The notes below the pieces were generated by a model that did not search any database, had not been told where the DNA came from, and saw only the letters and a program-made list of their open reading frames with translations. Below, one piece after another: positions 60,345 through 64,000 of a DNA stretch of 64,000 nucleotides. The stretch is from assembly GCF_008831285.2 (NCBI RefSeq), contig NC_045143.1:4163503-4227502 (forward strand), read 5' to 3'. This stretch comes from Nymphaea colorata (taxonomy: Eukaryota; Streptophyta; Magnoliopsida; Nymphaeales; Nymphaeaceae). Positions within the stretch are counted from its first letter, which is position 1. Every line of letters starts with the position of its first letter. Made by a program: the position numbers and the translations under genes.

Positions 60345-60517
60345 CTCACTTTGTGAGTTGGGTGTGTTGTGTGATCTTAGGTTCTCACTTTGTGAGTTGG
60401 GTGTGTGCTCATTTTATGAGCTGGTGAGTGTTAGCTCGTGTGTTCACTTTGTGAACTCGAGTTAAAGTTTCAAGTGTATGCTGCAAGGGCGTTGGGTATG
60501 TTAGCTCACTGCGTGAG
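60345..60517 (+). other. Array of five 13-nt inverted repeats in R/U5
   Basis: CTCACTTTGTGAG at 60345 and 60384, CTCATTTTATGAG at 60408, TTCACTTTGTGAA at 60443, and CTCACTGCGTGAG at 60505. Each has a 5-base arm, a 3-base centre and a matching 5-base arm. Where an arm base changes, its partner changes too. The first two sit in a 39-bp tandem repeat. They may be small RNA hairpins in the element's leader or protein-binding palindromes in DNA. Confidence 0.7.
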
Positions 60518-60704
60518 TCGAGGTGAGTTTTCTTAAGCCCTCTTTTGTAATATCCAATTTGATGAATAAATAGTTTACTTGTTCAAGTATACTTTGCTAA
60601 GTTCTTATTAAGTATCAGTTTGGACGTCGAGACTCTGCTAGATTTTCTCCGCATAAATTTGAGTTTGTAGCTGAGTTAGGGCCCGCATTACGTTTTCCAA
60701 CAAT

Positions 60705-60716
60705 TGGTATCAGAGC
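60705..60716 (+). other. Primer binding site, tRNA-iMet
   Basis: TGGTATCAGAGC, complementary to the 3' end of plant initiator tRNA-Met, two bases after the LTR. Confidence 0.95.
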
Positions 60717-60765
60717 GAGGTTCTGTCCGAGGGCCGATTTATTGGAATAGATATATCCTGAAATT

Positions 60766-63620
60766 ATGGCGGCATTAGCAGTTGCATTAAACAATATTGA
60801 GAAACTTAACAATAGCAATTATGGCTATTGGAAATCTTGTATGGAGTCGTATTTTCTAGGACAGGAATTATGAGAGATAGTATTGGGATCAGACACTAAT
60901 ATTCCTGTCGACGAGGAAGCTAAAAAGAAATGGATGATCAAAGCAGGGAAAACTCTATTTGCAATTAAAGTATCAATTGAGAAAGATTTATTAGAGCATA
61001 TACGAGATGCTACGACTCTTAAAGAAGCATGGGATGCTTTTGCAACCTTATTTTCACGAGCTAATGATGCCCGCCTACAATTATTAGAAAATGATCTAGC
61101 TACATTAACTCAGGGAAGCATGTCGATAGCAGAATATTTTATGAAGGTTAAAAATATTTGTAGAGAGATATCTCAAATCGACCCTGAGTCTAAAATCAGT
61201 GAGGCCCGTATGCGGAGAATACTTATTCGCGGACTTCGTCCAGAATTTGGCAGTTTTATAATTGGTGTTCAAGGCTGGCCAGTTCAACCAACTTTGTTGG
61301 AGTTAGAAAATCTCTTGATCAATCAAGAAACATTAGCGAAGCAAATGGTCGGGCTTTCTCTCAAGGGAAATAATGAGGAAGCTTTATTTAGTAAGGGTCA
61401 GAGATCACGATGGCCAGCTAAGCCAGTCATTCGGTCTCCAAGTAGGAATATTGATGACAAGAAAGAGAAAAATGTACAAAAGAAAACAAGAGAAACTACA
61501 CAGCAGTGGAAACCAAAGGTGAAATGTTTTAGATGTGGAAGGCTGGGTCATTTTGCTCGTGACTGCAGAGTTAGAATAAATGAAGGAAATACAGTCACGA
61601 CGAGTAAGCAAAATGAGGGAGCTAATGAGACTGTACAGAAAAATTCGTTTTTGTACTCAATGGAGGTAAAAGAAAATATTACGCAAGAAGGATGCAATTC
61701 TGCCCATATAAAACCTCCAAAAGAAAAAGAAGAGAAGATCAATTATCAAACTGATTGGATAATTGATTCTGAATGCTCAAATCATATGACTGGTGATGAG
61801 AGCAAGTTTGTAAGTATGAAAGAATATGATGGAAATCGAGTTGTTGTTACTGCTAACAACACAAAGCTCCCGGTGGCACATATTGGAGAAGCAGAGGTTG
61901 TAGCCAACTTCGGTAAAGACCGGATTTTACGGAACGTTTACCATGTTCCAGGAATGACAAAAAATTTGTTGTCTGTGCCACAACTAATAACTTTAGGGCT
62001 CTATGTTTTGTTCGGCCCAAATGATGTGAAAGTTTATAAAGACGAAGATGTTCAAGGAACTCCCGTGTTTGAAGGAAGAAAAGTTGAGTCAATATATGTA
62101 TTGTCAGCAGAAACAGCATATATTGACAAAGCAAAGAAGCATGACACTGCAGATATCTGGCATGAGAGACTCGCTCATGTTGGATACAACAAACTTCGGG
62201 AGATGTCTAATAAGGGGCAGTTGATTGGTCTGCCCAAGCTTGAGGTACGAACAGATAAAGTATGCCCAGGATGTCAATATGGAAAGGCGCACAGAAGGCC
62301 ATACAAAGAATCAAAATATAGAGCTAAAGCGCCATTCGAGCTTGTGCATTCAGACGTATTCGGCAAAGTACCAGACCCATCAGTTGGAGGTAAGTGGTAT
62401 TTTATCACTTTTATTGATGACTTTTCAAGATATACTTGGGTCTATTTTATGAAAGAAAAGTCTGAAGCACTTGAAAAATTTAAGGAGTTTCACCAGATGG
62501 TGAAAAATGAACTTGGGCGTAGAATTCAGTGTCTACGAACCGATAATGGTAGCGAATATACATCAGACATGTTCATGGCGTACATGAAGCAACATGGTAT
62601 TCGTAGGCAATTTACATGCGCCTATACGCCTCAACAAAATGGAGTGGCAGAACGGAAGAACCGCCACATAGCAGAAACGTGTCGAAGCATGATGCATGCA
62701 AAGAACATGCCACCAAGATTTTGGGCCGAGTGTGTCAGCACCGCTGTACACGTAATTAATTGACTACCAATGCCGAGATTTAATTTTAAATCTCCATATG
62801 AAATGCTTTATAAAAAGATGCCATCTGTGAGTTATTTTCGAGTATTTGGTTGTGTTTGTTATGTCTTTATATCTGAGTAGCACAGGACTAAGTTCGACAA
62901 AAAAGCACAGAAGTGTGTCTTTGTCGGATATGACCCATATCGAAAAGGATGGAGATGTGCTAATCCTAGCACTGGACAAGTTTATGTTTCTCGTGACGTC
63001 ATCTTCGATGAAGCATCGTCGTGGTGGTCAGAAGAGAAGAAGACACTTCCAGACTCTCCAGTTCTTGAGAGAGATATTCAAAACAAAATACAATTTGAGA
63101 TGAATCAAGGAGAGCCTGAGCTTGAAGACACAGAAGCAAGACAGCCAGATAAGAAGTTCATTACCCAAGACAAGAAGAACGTACAGATCCATGGAGAACT
63201 GGAGTCAGTCCAATCCAACAAAGAAGTGCAGAAGAAGAAAGACCATCACAATTTGAAGAGCCAGAAGAAGCTGAATATAGAGCAGCATCTCAAGCAGCAC
63301 AAGAATGTGTGTGGTTGATGCGACTGCTGAAAGACATTAAACAAGACGTGGATTATGCAGTAAGACTCTACTGCGATAATCAAAGTGCAGTCAGACTTGC
63401 AGAGAATCCTGTCTTCCATGCTCTAACGAAACATATAGAGGTGGAGCATCACTTTATTAGAGAGAAGGTACTCAAAGGAGAGATTCAGTTGCAGCCAATT
63501 GCTTCAGAAGACCAAGTCGCTGACATCTTTACCAAGGGCTTACCAGTACAGACATTCGTAAAACTTCGAAGAATGTTGAGAATCATAAGTAGAGAGTCAG
63601 TAATGAGGGGGAGATTGTAG
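60766..63620 (+). pseudogene. Defective Copia gag-pol
   Basis: The likely start is ATG 60766. An in-frame TGA follows at 60871, then an open run to the TGA at 62761 and a further TAG at 62878. Visible domains are gag and the zinc knuckle CFRCGRLGHFARDC (61525-61566), and protease with DSE instead of the usual DSG at 61765-61773. Integrase has its HHCC finger and an intact D (62353), D (62542), E (62650) triad. After the integrase C-terminal part the frame shifts. The sequence then passes directly to the last part of RNase H (EAEYRAASQAAQ, YCDNQSAVRL, a DIFTKGL end). The whole reverse transcriptase and the start of RNase H are missing. The last stop overlaps the 3' LTR by a few bases. Confidence 0.92.
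63603..63615 (+). other. Polypurine tract
   Basis: 'atgagggggagat' directly precedes the 3' LTR, as needed for plus-strand priming. Confidence 0.85.
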
Positions 63621-64000
63621 AGAGTCATCACCGACTCTCTTGGAAGAGTCGAGATGACTCAAGAGGCTTGTAGCCTCTTCATTTGTAAAGTCGGTGAGAG
63701 TCTCAATTTTAAGTCGGTGGTTATGTAATGATTAAAGAAGAAAAATAATAATTAAATAAAATAAAGAAAAGTAAATGTGGAAGTCGGTGGAAGCATCCAC
63801 CACCGACTTCATCTCCCTATAAATAGGGACGTTGGGTCATAGTGAGAGTGTAAGGAGAAAAATCAAGTTGAGTGATCTTGGGTTCTCACTTTGTGAGTTG
63901 GGTGTGTTGAGTGATCTTAGGTTCTCACTTTGTGAGTTGGGTGTGTGCTCATTTTATGAGCTGGTGAGTGTTAGCTCGTGTGTTCACTTTGTGAACTCGA
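63616..64000 (+). repeat. 3' LTR, first 385 bases
   Basis: Identical to 60076-60460 except two bases. It carries all five ACCGAC motifs, the TATA box and four of the five 13-nt inverted repeats. The window ends inside it. Confidence 0.95.

Larger units (their letters stand above)
60076..60702 (+). repeat. 5' LTR, 627 bp
   Basis: It starts TGTAGAG and ends TTCCAACA (TG...CA). A TATA box is at 60278-60285 and a polyadenylation signal AATAAA at 60565-60570. U3 is thus about 60076-60310 and R to about 60590. U3 is rich in short palindromes, for example aagaggct-tgt-agcctctt at 60121-60139. Confidence 0.95.
60076..64000 (+). mobile_element. Ty1/Copia LTR retrotransposon, sense orientation, truncated by the window edge
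   Basis: It contains a complete 5' LTR (60076-60702), primer site, an internal region of 2,913 bases with gag-protease-integrase order, a polypurine tract, and 385 bases of the 3' LTR. Integrase upstream of the reverse-transcriptase position marks the Copia superfamily. The two LTRs differ at two of 385 visible positions (T/G near base 28, T/A near base 295), so insertion was recent. The coding region is defective, so it must have moved using proteins from another copy or decayed since. Confidence 0.95.

Noticed and set aside
60883-62763. 626-codon frame as an intact gag-pol start
   Set aside because: It has no ATG at its beginning. The gag start is upstream at 60766 and is cut by the TGA at 60871.
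1-64000. tRNA, rRNA, CRISPR arrays, bacterial operons
   Set aside because: Scanning by eye found no tRNA B-box with a matching cloverleaf, no rRNA, and no regularly spaced repeat-spacer structure. The window is eukaryotic.

Overview
The window is nuclear DNA from a flowering plant. The evidence is spliced genes with GT-AG and some GC-AG introns, AT-rich intergenic DNA, many (CT)n/(GA)n microsatellites, and genes of plant-typical families: a BOR-class borate transporter, a SOBER/APT-type acyl-protein thioesterase, a RAN GTPase and a plant laccase. An LTR retrotransposon with a tRNA-iMet primer site fits too. The species cannot be named from sequence alone.

Layout. 1-3.4 kb: AT-rich intergenic DNA. 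3.43-10.1 kb (+): BOR4-like boron transporter, 12 coding exons, 671 aa. 11.9-18.0 kb (-): acyl-protein thioesterase, 9 coding exons, 253 aa, convergent with the transporter gene. 18-23.2 kb: no gene recognised. 23.25-23.74 kb (+): single-exon 164-aa protein, probably plastid-targeted. 28.6-29.0 kb (-): small conserved-looking membrane protein with uncertain C-terminus. It is head-to-head with RAN (29.9-34.6 kb, +, 221 aa), whose first coding exon is only the ATG.

36.8-64.0 kb is a duplicated laccase locus. Copy A is a complete laccase of the LAC14/15 type (604 aa, 40.88-46.63 kb), followed by a decayed extra copy of its last exon (48.55 kb). Copy B (53.6-60.08 kb) repeats the same upstream DNA and laccase exons 1-3. 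It is then split in intron 3 by a sense-oriented Copia element that runs off the window. Comparing the copies reveals an empty site for a 431-bp hAT-like element and fixes the Copia insertion point.

The Copia element is young: the visible 385 bp of its LTRs differ at two positions. It is also defective, with no reverse transcriptase, in-frame stops and a frameshift. Its LTR is the most interesting part of the window. It holds five ACCGAC (DRE/CRT-type) motifs packed upstream of the TATA box, then an array of five 13-nt inverted repeats whose arms vary in a compensatory way.

A second pattern is that long CT tracts start within a few bases of several 5' splice sites. Exon joins were worked out by hand from splice consensus, reading frame and family knowledge; no transcript data or searches were available.
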